19,832 nt of DNA from a bacterium (lineage in GTDB: Bacteria > CSSED10-310 > JAJRTK01), in the NCBI GenBank assembly GCA_024278345.1, contig JAJRTK010000264.1, positions 1 through 19,832 on the forward strand. Direction: 5' to 3'. Position numbers and translations under genes: made by a program. Shown one piece after another: positions 7,118-14,743 of the stretch. Position 1 is the first letter of the stretch. The number at the start of each line of letters is the position of its first letter. Under the pieces are notes generated by a model that worked only from the letters and a program-made list of their open reading frames with translations, was not told the DNA's origin and did no database searches.

Positions 7118-7672
7118 GTGGCAATTTTGGCAAAGATACTGGTGGAATTGAAGGCCCAGGCCTTCTTCTTTGTACCGCAATTCGTCGTGGGGTTAGCGGT
7201 TTTTCTGGGGTTTTGGGTTGCGGGAGTGACGCAGCGGGCGCTCATACGCCGGTTTGCGAGGCAAGATCCAGAGAATAGAGCAGTTTTGGAGCTGTTGGGA
7301 AGAAGTGTCAAGATCGCTCTTGTCATTGTGGGGGCCATCATGTCTCTTGGGACGATGGGAATCGACGTTTCAGCTCTCGTCGCCGGCCTGGGCCTAAGCG
7401 GTTTCGCCCTGGGTTTTGCTCTCAAGGATGCCCTTTCAAATCTCTTGGCCGGTGTCTTGATCCTGGTCTATCGACCCTTCAACCGCGGCGACACCATCCT
7501 GGTCAATAAACACGAGGGCGTTGTCACCGAAATCGACCTCCGCTACACCACGTTGCAAGGTGAGGATCGGATTATCCTCATCCCCAACGCCACCCTGTTT
7601 CGCAACGTCATCAGCGTGATCACGACTCCACAAATGCAGGAGACGGATCACCTGGGAATCCCCAAGCTTTGA
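7118..7672 (+). CDS. Short MscS-family mechanosensitive channel
   Basis: A 184-residue small-conductance mechanosensitive channel that would open under membrane tension and release solutes after osmotic downshock. Helices lie at about 14-36 and 63-82, then the pore-lining TM3 with alternating Gly/Ala packing (VSALVAGLGLSGFALGFAL, 84-102) and KDALSNLLAGVLIL. The beta domain follows (RPFNRGDTI, GVVTEIDLRYTTL, IPNATLFRNVI). The protein stops right after it, so the C-terminal alpha/beta cage domain of E. coli MscS (286 aa) is missing. Short MscS proteins of this type exist, so this may be natural. The start is GTG 7118, with AAGGGGG upstream. It is divergent from the rRNA methyltransferase gene. 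Confidence 0.85.
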   Translation: MAILAKILVELKAQAFFFVPQFVVGLAVFLGFWVAGVTQRALIRRFARQDPENRAVLELLGRSVKIALVIVGAIMSLGTMGIDVSALVAGLGLSGFALGFALKDALSNLLAGVLILVYRPFNRGDTILVNKHEGVVTEIDLRYTTLQGEDRIILIPNATLFRNVISVITTPQMQETDHLGIPKL

Positions 7673-7677
7673 AAGAA

Positions 7678-7705
7678 GGCGAAACCCCGGAGTCTCCCTT
7701 TCGCC
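7678..7705. other. Inverted repeat after the MscS stop codon
   Basis: GGCGAAA (7678-7684) pairs with TTTCGCC (7699-7705) six bases after the MscS stop. The 14-base loop contains GGAGTCTCC, itself partly self-complementary. It could form a transcription-end hairpin for mscS, but no T-run follows on either strand, so it is not a standard intrinsic terminator. Confidence 0.3.
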
Positions 7706-7776
7706 CTCACGAGGCCAGCCGTCTTATCTCCACCTCTTCGGGAGTTTTCGGTTCGCCCTTTTTCTCCTAGTGTTGG

Positions 7777-7820
7777 CTTCCGCTCCCATCGGGCGCCATC
7801 CGGCACCCGCTACTCGCCCC
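7777..7820 (-). repeat. REP-like intergenic element, copy C
   Basis: Read on the minus strand, it runs GGGCGAGTAGCG, then the hairpin GGGTGCC-GGAT-GGCGCCC, then GATGGGAGCGGAAG and CCAAC. The stem is seven pairs with one G-U, plus an outer C-G pair. Head and tail match copy B at 10198-10245 almost base for base, whereas the hairpin bases differ. A GTAG tetranucleotide directly before an imperfect GC-rich hairpin is the hallmark of REP sequences mobilised by TnpA(REP)/RAYT transposases. It sits between the convergent 3' ends of the MscS and pseudopilin-like genes. Confidence 0.6.
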
Positions 7821-7870
7821 TCTCTCCCCACTCGCCATCCATGACCCACGAAACCCCAATCACCCCGCAT

Positions 7871-8734
7871 TCATGGGCGCCTCGGCCACTCTCCCAGGGG
7901 CAGCCGGAGATGCTTTTTGGGACCCCAAGTGGGGATCACCCAGACCCTGCCGTCCGAGCTTATCTCGTAGCTGGGGAAGGCCGGTTTGTCGCTGAGCATT
8001 TGGAAAGCCCAAGCATGGCAGCCCTCCGATCCCGGCACCCCGGAGAGAGTATACCGGAAGTAGTCGCGGCCTCGCTCCAGACCCTCGGGCAGAAGAGGGA
8101 ATCCCGCGGCTTTCTCCCCAGCCAGTTCCTTGAGCAGACAGGCATAACCTTTTTTGCGGAGGTAGCGGACACGTTGTGCCTCCCAAACCCGTAAGCCATC
8201 GAGAAGGGCATCGAGATCGCGGCTCCCTTCCAGCAGCTTTTCCAGCCTAGCTTCCAGTTTTCGCAAGTCAAGTGGTTTGGGCCGTGAGTCTTTTTCGCCG
8301 GCACTTTGGACGCGGACCCCCTCCCACTCCGATGAAATGCGCAAGATGAGATCCGAATCCGGGAGGAGCGGGAAGACCGAGACGTTCCAGCTCTCGCTTC
8401 CGAAATCTTGCACCACGCGGAAATCCGTGGCGACGTTTCGGTGGGCCAGCCAGAGCCAGGCGACTCCTCCCTGCGGATTTCTGGGTTTTCTCAAGAGGTT
8501 CTGGAACGAGACCGGCCACCGACCATGGCGCGCCCGGAACGCTCCTATCCACTGCCGGAGCTCCAAGAGCTGCCGCGCTTCGCGGATTTCCCGGAGCAGC
8601 GTGACGGGAGACGGCTCCAGGGCGGACACCGCCCTGGGACAAGAGACGATGCTCACGGCCAAAAGGAAAGCAGCGATGGCTGTTTTTCCCGGCATTCCTA
8701 GCTTTTTACCATCCTTGGAGATCGGGGATTTCAT
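7871..8734 (-). CDS. Exported protein with two pseudopilin-like segments
   Basis: A 287-residue protein with a signal peptide: basic residues, hydrophobic core about 19-31, and a likely signal peptidase I site AVSA|LEP near residue 39. A Cys at 32 could instead be a poor lipobox. Residues 57-80 (ELRQWIGAFRARHGRWP) look like the helix-plus-'GxYP' segment following the N-terminal helix in type II secretion pseudopilins. A second similar helix lies at 183-206. It is followed by a YFRYTLSGVPG...HAWAF stretch (225-244) and SYEISSDGRVW (255-265), resembling the beta-sheet of type IV pilin-like domains. No prepilin peptidase site is present, so it would not be processed as a pilin. It starts 21 bp after the TPR gene with GGGAAGAAG before ATG 8734, probably co-transcribed. 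Function unknown. Confidence 0.65.
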   Translation of the reverse strand: MKSPISKDGKKLGMPGKTAIAAFLLAVSIVSCPRAVSALEPSPVTLLREIREARQLLELRQWIGAFRARHGRWPVSFQNLLRKPRNPQGGVAWLWLAHRNVATDFRVVQDFGSESWNVSVFPLLPDSDLILRISSEWEGVRVQSAGEKDSRPKPLDLRKLEARLEKLLEGSRDLDALLDGLRVWEAQRVRYLRKKGYACLLKELAGEKAAGFPLLPEGLERGRDYFRYTLSGVPGSEGCHAWAFQMLSDKPAFPSYEISSDGRVWVIPTWGPKKHLRLPLGEWPRRP

Positions 8735-8754
8735 CTTCTTCCCAAGCCTGTTTT

Positions 8755-9951
8755 TTATCTCACCGGAAGCCGCCTGAGCATATCCCTGGCTTCGTCGATC
8801 AGGTGCTCTGGAGCTTCTTCGTTGCGAGCCACTTTCAGGGCCATCCGTCTGGCCCGGCGAAGCTGATCGATACTGAGGTAGCCCCGCGCCAGGCCCATCT
8901 GGGGATGGGGATCGTCTGGCGCAAGGCTCGTCGCCAGCTTCAGAAGGCGGACCCCTTCTTCAAGGTTTTTATGAGCTCCCTCTTCCAGAAGCAGAGTCCC
9001 GAGACGGCAGGCGCTTTCCCAGGAGTCCGGATCGAGCTCGTGGGCCTTGGAGTACTCCTGGACGGCATTTTCCAGATGGCCCGAGTCCTCCAAAATGGTC
9101 GCGAGCTGGTGGTGGCCGGGTCCGTAGTTGGGCGCGAGGGCGACGAGCCTCGTGGCGATCCGCTCCGCGCCGTCCATGTGCCCTAGCTGAATGGCTCGCT
9201 GACTGAGGTCCAGCGCCAGTTTGCAGGCTTCGGTGTTATCGGCCACCTGGTTGGTCAGGCTGTGGAGGGCGGCCTGGAAATCTTCGCTGTTCACCGCTGT
9301 TTGGACCAGGAGGCGCAGGCAATCGCGGTTCCAAGAGCCTCCGGTCTCTTCCAGTCCCTGCCGGAGGATTGTACAGGCTTCATCTTCGCGACCGAGCTCC
9401 ATGAGGATCTTCCCGAGCATCGGATAGGCCTCGGCGAATCCGCCATCGACTTCGATGGCGCGCTCCAGGCGAAGAACGGCTTCGTTCATACGCTTGTTAT
9501 CGACGAAAGCACATCCCAGAAGATAATAGCCAAGAGGATTGTTCGGATTGAGATGAACGGCGGTCTGGAGTTGGACTTCGGCCAGGGTGGGGCGGTTTTC
9601 TTCCAGGAGCGCACGACCGTAGACGATGCGGAAGGTGGGGTTGTCAGGGTCGATTTCAATGGCATCGTGGTACCTTTTCAGGGCGAGATCTCGCTCTTCT
9701 TGCTTTTCGTGCAGGAGGCCACGGTAGACCAGGGCGGTGGCATTGTGCGGCTGTCTTTCCAGGAGCTCTTCGAACGACAGGATGGCGGCATCCCAGTCGC
9801 CCATGGCATACGCGGAGCGTCCCAGCCCTGAAAGTGCCCCTTCCGACGTGGCCATATCCCCGTCGAGTTCGAGGAAGAGGGCGCGAGCTTCTTCGAACTC
9901 GCCTTGCTCCAAGCGTTCATTGGCTTCCGCCAGTTTCCCCGACTCAGACAT
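8755..9951 (-). CDS. TPR-repeat protein
   Basis: A 398-residue protein made almost wholly of tetratricopeptide repeats, about ten in a row. Examples are the unit with AAILSFEELLERQPHNATAL, the next with ALKRYHDAIEIDPDNP, and a late unit with AVQEYSKAHELDPDS. Each has the usual small residues at positions 8 and 20 and a closing Pro/Asp. TPR arrays are protein-binding scaffolds. There is no signal peptide, so it is probably cytoplasmic. I start at ATG 9951 because AAGGA lies seven bases upstream; a GTG two codons earlier (9957) is too close to it. The exported pseudopilin-like gene follows after about 20 bp. A perfect inverted repeat lies just upstream of the ribosome site. Confidence 0.88.
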   Translation of the reverse strand: MSESGKLAEANERLEQGEFEEARALFLELDGDMATSEGALSGLGRSAYAMGDWDAAILSFEELLERQPHNATALVYRGLLHEKQEERDLALKRYHDAIEIDPDNPTFRIVYGRALLEENRPTLAEVQLQTAVHLNPNNPLGYYLLGCAFVDNKRMNEAVLRLERAIEVDGGFAEAYPMLGKILMELGREDEACTILRQGLEETGGSWNRDCLRLLVQTAVNSEDFQAALHSLTNQVADNTEACKLALDLSQRAIQLGHMDGAERIATRLVALAPNYGPGHHQLATILEDSGHLENAVQEYSKAHELDPDSWESACRLGTLLLEEGAHKNLEEGVRLLKLATSLAPDDPHPQMGLARGYLSIDQLRRARRMALKVARNEEAPEHLIDEARDMLRRLPVR

Positions 9952-9970
9952 CTCCACTTCCTTTCGCCTC

Positions 9971-10010
9971 GGCTGTCAGGGGATTGGCCTGCTCGTTCTT
10001 CCTGACAGCC
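9971..10010. promoter_or_regulatory. Perfect 10-bp inverted repeat upstream of the TPR gene
   Basis: GGCTGTCAGG (9971-9980) and CCTGACAGCC (10001-10010) are exact reverse complements with a 20-bp spacer, so equivalent points are 30 bp, about three helical turns, apart. The element ends about 20 bases before the TPR start codon, just upstream of its Shine-Dalgarno. A related half-site CTGACAGG is at 10121-10128. It may be an operator bound by a dimer pair or a 5' leader hairpin. Confidence 0.5.
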
Positions 10011-10197
10011 GTATCTCTCTTTCGATGGGTTGATTTCGGTCTCCGGTCCCTTGTTCGTTGTACGGATCACTTCCATGACCCGGAGCTCCGATCTTGATCC
10101 TAGTGCCAATATGCCGGAAACTGACAGGTTCGTCATCACCACCAGCCGTTGTCCGTGGGCCTTGGCCTTGGGGAAAGACCGGAAGAGGGGCGATGAA

Positions 10198-10245
10198 GGG
10201 CGAGTAGCGCGCAGCGGACGCGAGCGATGGGAGCGGAAGACAACC
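10198..10245 (+). repeat. REP-like intergenic element, copy B
   Basis: GGGCGAGTAGCG (10198-10209) leads into a GC-rich imperfect hairpin (CGCG at 10208-10211 pairs with CGCG at 10219-10222), then GATGGGAGCGGAAG (10226-10239) and ACAACC. Head, tail and overall length match copy C on the opposite strand, and the tail matches copy A. The hairpin bases differ from copy C. It lies about 60 bp beyond the helicase stop. Confidence 0.6.
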
Positions 10246-10305
10246 AAAAGAGAAAATTGCGACAAGGGCGATTCAGAGCCGTAGGCAGTCTGAAATGGGG
10301 GTCCA

Positions 10306-12675
10306 CTAGAGGACGACCCTCACCACATCGCGATCCATTCCGTCGATGCAGGTATTGAGAAACATGAGCATCTTCTCATCTTCCCGGTAGACGTCCTTGA
10401 GCTGTTTGATGAGATCAATGGTCTGGCGGAAGCAACTGATGATGTCGCCCTCGTCGAGATTGCTCAGCTCCAGGAGCTCGGAAAAGGAGGCGCCCCGGGA
10501 CCACATCATCCCCACAATGGCGTAGTCGAAGTTGATCTCGATGGGATCAACCTGTTCAGCACCCGCCGCCCGAAGGCGCCTGAGAATCTCGCGAATCCGT
10601 CTCAAATGGGACCGGGATATGGGCACTGGCGCCAGTTGGTTTTCTCCTCGCCTTTTTTCCGACTGCCCAATGCAACAAAGAAGTGCGTTGAGATGAGGCA
10701 TATCGAGATCATCGAGCATTCCGGACAAGATGAGCTCGGCTACGAGAAGCTCTTGAATGTGCAAGACCTTGACCAGGTGGGCGCCGTTGTTGAAACGGTA
10801 ATCCTCGGTGAGGAAGCCAAGGTGCTCCAGCACGCGGCATCGTTCTCGGAAGGTGCGCATCAGATGGGATTCGTAGTAGTGGATCTCTTCCGCGATCCGG
10901 TGGAGCCGCCGCCTGAGCTTGGGAACGCGTTTCCGACCGTGGGAGCCGCGGCTGCGGATCAGGATCCGGAGTGTTTCCAGCGTGGTGAGCTGTTGCTGGA
11001 GTCCCGTCAAGAGGTCGTTCTGTTTGTCCAATTCCCGCGGGTCAGGCCGGCGGCTTTGCTTCAAGCGATCAACTTTCGTTTGGATGCTCCGCAGCTCTCG
11101 CCTTAGGTCGCCCGTTCTTCGGACGACGGCCTGTTTGTCATGGGATATTTCCACGCCGTCGATGCGCAGAAGATCCGCAAGAATCTGATCCACCTGATTT
11201 CGCAGGGAGCGTACCTTCTCTTGGGTCTGGAATTGCCAGAAGGAGTCCCGCAGCAGGACATCGATCTGTTCGATGGAATAGGTCTCCAGGAGATTGACCA
11301 CTGAATTGTAGGAAAGGTTCAGAGCACTTTGAATGGGCTGGATATCGCTTTCGGCGAAGGTGGGGATCTTTTCCGAGGAGCGCAGGTTGCGCCGGATGAC
11401 GACGTAACCGACTTCGTCGATTCCGCGGCGACCGGCTCGACCGGCCTTTTGGAAGAACTCCAACGGCGTCAGAACTCGGGACTGGTGGCCGTCGAACTTG
11501 ACGACGGACTGAAAGCATGCTGTCCGGGCGGGAAAATTGACGCCTAACGCGAAGGTGGACGTGCAGTAGAGGACCCGTATAAGTCGCATCTCGTAGAGTG
11601 TTTCCACCACTTCCTTGAGGAAGGGAAAAATGCCGGCGTGGTGGTAGCCGATGCCTCGCAGAAGGAGCTCTCGGATTCGCTTGACGGCGGTGTAGCCTTC
11701 GAAGTTGGCCAGCCGATCCTTGAGGAATGCGCGAACTTCTTTTTTCTCGTTTGGAGTCAAAAAGTCCTTGAACCCCAGTTCCTGGCCCATGAGCTCACAT
11801 TTTCGGCGGGAAAAGACGAAGAAGAGACAGGGCAAAAGCTCTTTTTCTTCAAGATGCTCTACAATATCGACGTGAGTCGTTTCTTGGAAGAGCCCATGAT
11901 AAAGGCTTGGCTTTCGGCTGAAGCGGCGGCTGTATCGTCGGCCCCGGCGAGCACCTCGGCCCCTTTCCTCTTCGCTTTTGCGCTTCAATCGCCGGTACTC
12001 GGCAGTTTCCTGAAACTCGATGATCGTTTCTCTTCGAAATCGCTCGACTTCTTCAGGTTGTCTCAAGCCGGTTTCATGAGAAAACCCGAAAATCTTGAGA
12101 GGAACTGGCCGCGTGTTGTGCTTGATGGAAACGACTTCCGTCTCCTTGATCGTGCGGAGCCACTGGCAGACCTCGTCGATGTTCGCGATGGTAGCCGACA
12201 ACCCCACAATGGGGATCTTCGGCGGCAGCAGAACCAGGGTCTCTTCCCAGACAGTCCCGCGATCTTCATTGGCAAGGAAATGCAATTCGTCGAAGATGAC
12301 GCACCCGACCCGTTCTACCCGGGACATTTCCCGGTGGAGCAGGTTCAGAAGGACTTCGGTTGTCATGATCAGGAAGGGCGCGTTGATATTGATGACGACG
12401 TCGCCCGTCATAATTCCCACTTGATCCGGGCTGAGCAGCGAGCAGTAGTCGCGATATTTTTGGTTCGACAGCGCCTTGAGGGGCGCTGTATAGATACACT
12501 TCTGGCCACTCCTGCCTAGGATTCGTTCCACGGCAAAATCCGCAATCAGCGTCTTGCCGGATCCCGTTGGGGCTGACACGATCACGGATTTGTGGGCTTC
12601 AATGGCCGCAATGGCACGCTGCTGAAACTCGTCCAGCTTGAGGTTTCTGTAGTACGAGCGGGGAAGAGGTTCCAT
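10306..12675 (-). CDS. Ski2/Mtr4-like DExH-box RNA helicase with DSHCT domain
   Basis: A 789-residue superfamily 2 helicase. The ATP-binding core has APTGSGKT (35-42), TAPLKALSNQKY (63-74), MTGD with MTTEVLLNLL, the DExH box DELH (129-132) and SAT (160-162). The second RecA domain has FALGVNFPART (375-384) and the Q-x-x-G-R-x-G-R motif KAGRAGRRG (410-418). Between them lies a strongly basic insert (230-256, KRKSEEERGRGARRGRRYSR). A charged, coiled-coil-like arm (483-615) and a C-terminal DSHCT domain (about 620-789) follow, as in Ski2/Mtr4, which feed RNA to exonucleases. Bacterial members are known but their roles are less clear. I start at ATG 12675; GTG 12693 (AAAGG seven bases upstream) is equally possible. 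The open frame up to 12984 gives a leader that does not look conserved. Confidence 0.9.
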   Translation of the reverse strand: MEPLPRSYYRNLKLDEFQQRAIAAIEAHKSVIVSAPTGSGKTLIADFAVERILGRSGQKCIYTAPLKALSNQKYRDYCSLLSPDQVGIMTGDVVININAPFLIMTTEVLLNLLHREMSRVERVGCVIFDELHFLANEDRGTVWEETLVLLPPKIPIVGLSATIANIDEVCQWLRTIKETEVVSIKHNTRPVPLKIFGFSHETGLRQPEEVERFRRETIIEFQETAEYRRLKRKSEEERGRGARRGRRYSRRFSRKPSLYHGLFQETTHVDIVEHLEEKELLPCLFFVFSRRKCELMGQELGFKDFLTPNEKKEVRAFLKDRLANFEGYTAVKRIRELLLRGIGYHHAGIFPFLKEVVETLYEMRLIRVLYCTSTFALGVNFPARTACFQSVVKFDGHQSRVLTPLEFFQKAGRAGRRGIDEVGYVVIRRNLRSSEKIPTFAESDIQPIQSALNLSYNSVVNLLETYSIEQIDVLLRDSFWQFQTQEKVRSLRNQVDQILADLLRIDGVEISHDKQAVVRRTGDLRRELRSIQTKVDRLKQSRRPDPRELDKQNDLLTGLQQQLTTLETLRILIRSRGSHGRKRVPKLRRRLHRIAEEIHYYESHLMRTFRERCRVLEHLGFLTEDYRFNNGAHLVKVLHIQELLVAELILSGMLDDLDMPHLNALLCCIGQSEKRRGENQLAPVPISRSHLRRIREILRRLRAAGAEQVDPIEINFDYAIVGMMWSRGASFSELLELSNLDEGDIISCFRQTIDLIKQLKDVYREDEKMLMFLNTCIDGMDRDVVRVVL

Positions 12676-13057
12676 ATTACCTTTCGAGGCCACCGGCGCG
12701 CCTTTCTTTACAGAGGAGCGCTGGGGCGATGTCAACCGGAGTCGTGTCCTGTGATGGCCGTGCCGTTCAATCCGCGCCCCTGGGCGGTGTGACCAGTGGG
12801 GAACGAAATGGACGGGACTTTCCGAACTTAGCTCATCAAGAGGCGCGGATGGCGGGCTCCGTCTGCCCGTATTCTTCGTCCCGGCCAGGGTTGCCCATGA
12901 CAGGAGGATCGCGGAAAGTCCAGAAAACCGCGGTGCCTGACACGCTGCTTCACGTGGTTGCCTAAATCGGTGTCTCTTGGTCAATGTCAGCGTAGGGATA
13001 AATTCCTACTCCATTTCCCCTGTGGGTCGCAACATTAACCCTATTCAGGAGTGAACC
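12676..13057. other. Divergent gap between helicase and nucleotidase genes
   Basis: About 380 bp with no supported gene. Although the helicase frame stays open to 12984 on the minus strand, that stretch is low-complexity Arg/Ser/Pro and lacks family resemblance. A small hairpin CGGGC/GCCCG lies at 12853-12869. A weak sigma70-like pair for the nucleotidase is at 12977-13004. The helicase promoter must also lie here, but I cannot place it. Confidence 0.35.
12977..13004 (+). promoter_or_regulatory. Weak sigma70-like promoter candidate for the nucleotidase
   Basis: TTGGTC (12977-12982) and TAAATT (12999-13004) are spaced by 16 bp and lie about 50 bp before ATG 13058. Each box matches the consensus only partly, so this is a suggestion based on position more than strength. 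Confidence 0.25.
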
Positions 13058-14743
13058 ATGGCCCAGCGTCCAACCACCATCCGTTTTCACGGATTCATCT
13101 GGAGCGCTAGCCTCCTTTGTCTCTGTTTCATCACAGCGATTCCGGCGGCTGGCGCCAGTGAATCGATCACCGTCACCCTCCTAGCCACTTCCGATGTCCA
13201 CGCCCATGTTTTTCCCTACGATTACTTTCGCGGCGAAGCCGCCCCCCGCGGATTCGCCAAGATATCAACCCTGGTGGAGCAGATTCGCTCCCAATCTCCG
13301 AACGTACTGCTCTTCGACTCCGGAGACACCATCCAGGGCTCACCTTTGGCCTACTACCACTACCGCGTCGACCCCACACCCGTGAATCCGGTGATCGCCG
13401 CAATGAATGCCATGGGCTACGATGCAATGGCCATCGGCAACCACGAGTTCAACTACGGAAGAGAGATCCTGGACCAAGCGCGGACCCAGTCCCGCTTTCC
13501 ATGGCTGGCGGCGAATATCCTGCGCAATGATGGAGAACCAGCCTTTGGCTCCTACGTCGTCCTGGAAACGGGAGGCGTTCGCATCGGTGTTCTCGGGCTT
13601 ACGACCCATAAGATCCCCTATTGGGAAAAGCCCCGGTTTATCGAGGGCCTCCAATTTCTGCCCAGCCTTGACGCGGCAAAAAAACTGGTTCCCTTCTTGC
13701 GTGAAACAGAGCGCTGTGACGCCGTCGTCCTTCTCGCGCATCAGGGATTCGAACGCGACCTCCGGACGGGGGAGGATCTGAGACGCTCCGACGAAAACCA
13801 GGCTTACGCCATCGCCACCCAGGTTCCCGGTATCGACGTGATCCTCGCCGGACACGCTCACAAAAATATCCCACCCCGCACCGTGGGGAACGCACTGGTA
13901 TCGATGCCTTCTTCTTATGGCCAGCGCTTGACTCGCATCGATCTCGCTTTCCAGCCCCGACCCGGCGGAGGCTTTCGCCTTCTCTCCAAGTCCGGTGAGA
14001 ATCTTGCCGTCAAAGGCGTTGAACCCGATCCCCGAATCCTGGATATCTGCCGCCCCTTCCACCAGCGGACCCTGGCCTACATCGAAGGCCCCGTGGGAAA
14101 CCTCAGCGCACCCTTGGATGGGCGTCGAGCCCGCCTCGAGGACACCGCCATGATGGACCTCCTCCAAGAGATGCAACTGGAAGTCACCGGAGCCGATCTC
14201 TCCCTAGCCTCAATGCTCCCCTGGGAACCTCCAGTCTTCCGCGCCGGTATGATTACCGTTCGCGATATCTACTCCTTCTACATTTACGACAACACCCTCA
14301 TGGTCATCGAGGTCACCGGTCGCAAAATCAAGGAAGCTCTCGAGGTTGCCGCCAGCTACTACAAGGATGCAAAAATGGATCCCACCGGTGCCTTGCTCCT
14401 TCGACGGAACCCAAAGGTTGCCCCCTACAATTTCGACATCCTTGCCGGTGCCACATACCGTATCGATCCCACGAAACCAGTAGGAGAGCGAATCCTGAAT
14501 CTCCGATACCAAGGCCGCCCCATGGATCCCGATCAGCGCTTCCGCTTGGCGCTGAACAACTACCGTGCCGGAGGGAGCGCCGGCTATTCCATGTTCCGAG
14601 ACGCACCCAGAGTCTGGGAATCCACCCAGGAGATACGGAGCCTTCTCATCGACTATATTCGGCGAAAAGGCACCATTTCGCCCCATTGCGACCAGAATTG
14701 GGTGCTTGCGCCCACCGCCAACTTCGTTCAGGAGCAAAGATGA
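13058..14743 (+). CDS. Exported 2',3'-cyclic-nucleotide 2'-phosphodiesterase / 5'- or 3'-nucleotidase (CpdB/UshA family)
   Basis: A 561-residue periplasmic-type metallophosphoesterase that would strip phosphate from extracellular nucleotides. A signal peptide covers about residues 1-33 (AIPAAGA|SES). The catalytic domain has DVH (Asp46, His48), DSGD (87-90), GNHEFNYG (127-134), LLAHQG (His228) and GHAH (His266, His268), the full dinuclear metal set. The C-terminal nucleotide-binding domain (about 345-530) includes the YIYDNTL segment and NNYRAGGSAGYSMF. GNHEFNYG and a YRIDPTKPVGERI-like stretch resemble CpdB more than UshA; substrate preference is inferred. AGGAG precedes ATG 13058. The stop overlaps the start of the next gene (ATGA), so both are translated together. 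Confidence 0.9.
   Translation: MAQRPTTIRFHGFIWSASLLCLCFITAIPAAGASESITVTLLATSDVHAHVFPYDYFRGEAAPRGFAKISTLVEQIRSQSPNVLLFDSGDTIQGSPLAYYHYRVDPTPVNPVIAAMNAMGYDAMAIGNHEFNYGREILDQARTQSRFPWLAANILRNDGEPAFGSYVVLETGGVRIGVLGLTTHKIPYWEKPRFIEGLQFLPSLDAAKKLVPFLRETERCDAVVLLAHQGFERDLRTGEDLRRSDENQAYAIATQVPGIDVILAGHAHKNIPPRTVGNALVSMPSSYGQRLTRIDLAFQPRPGGGFRLLSKSGENLAVKGVEPDPRILDICRPFHQRTLAYIEGPVGNLSAPLDGRRARLEDTAMMDLLQEMQLEVTGADLSLASMLPWEPPVFRAGMITVRDIYSFYIYDNTLMVIEVTGRKIKEALEVAASYYKDAKMDPTGALLLRRNPKVAPYNFDILAGATYRIDPTKPVGERILNLRYQGRPMDPDQRFRLALNNYRAGGSAGYSMFRDAPRVWESTQEIRSLLIDYIRRKGTISPHCDQNWVLAPTANFVQEQR

Larger units (their letters stand above)
9952..10305. other. 354-bp gap between helicase and TPR genes
   Basis: The gap holds the 10-bp inverted repeat (9971-10010), an extra CTGACAGG half-site at 10121-10128 and REP-like copy B (10198-10245). 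The minus strand is open for a short frame here (upstream of 9951), but it resembles no protein I know. Its size and the repeats suggest that the TPR gene has its own promoter rather than depending on helicase transcription. I see no good -10/-35 pair. Confidence 0.4.

Noticed and set aside
9678-10265. Minus-strand open frame upstream of and overlapping the TPR gene
   Set aside because: Its second half is a shifted frame of the TPR repeats and the first half matches nothing I know.
11638-12519. Long plus-strand open frame (293 codons) over the helicase
   Set aside because: It is antisense to conserved helicase motifs and shows no domain or signal of its own; such shadows are common in GC-rich DNA.
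12853-12869. CGGGC/GCCCG hairpin in the helicase-nucleotidase gap as a terminator
   Set aside because: Short five-pair stem, no T-run, and located upstream of both divergent genes, where a terminator makes little sense.
12676-12984. Open N-terminal extension of the helicase, about 100 residues
   Set aside because: It is Arg/Ser/Pro-rich with no helicase-family resemblance, has no good ribosome site at 12984, and would consume the divergent promoter region. Internal starts at 12675 or 12693 have SD-like sequence.
13340-14176. Long minus-strand open frame over the nucleotidase
   Set aside because: Antisense shadow of a gene with the full set of metallophosphoesterase motifs.
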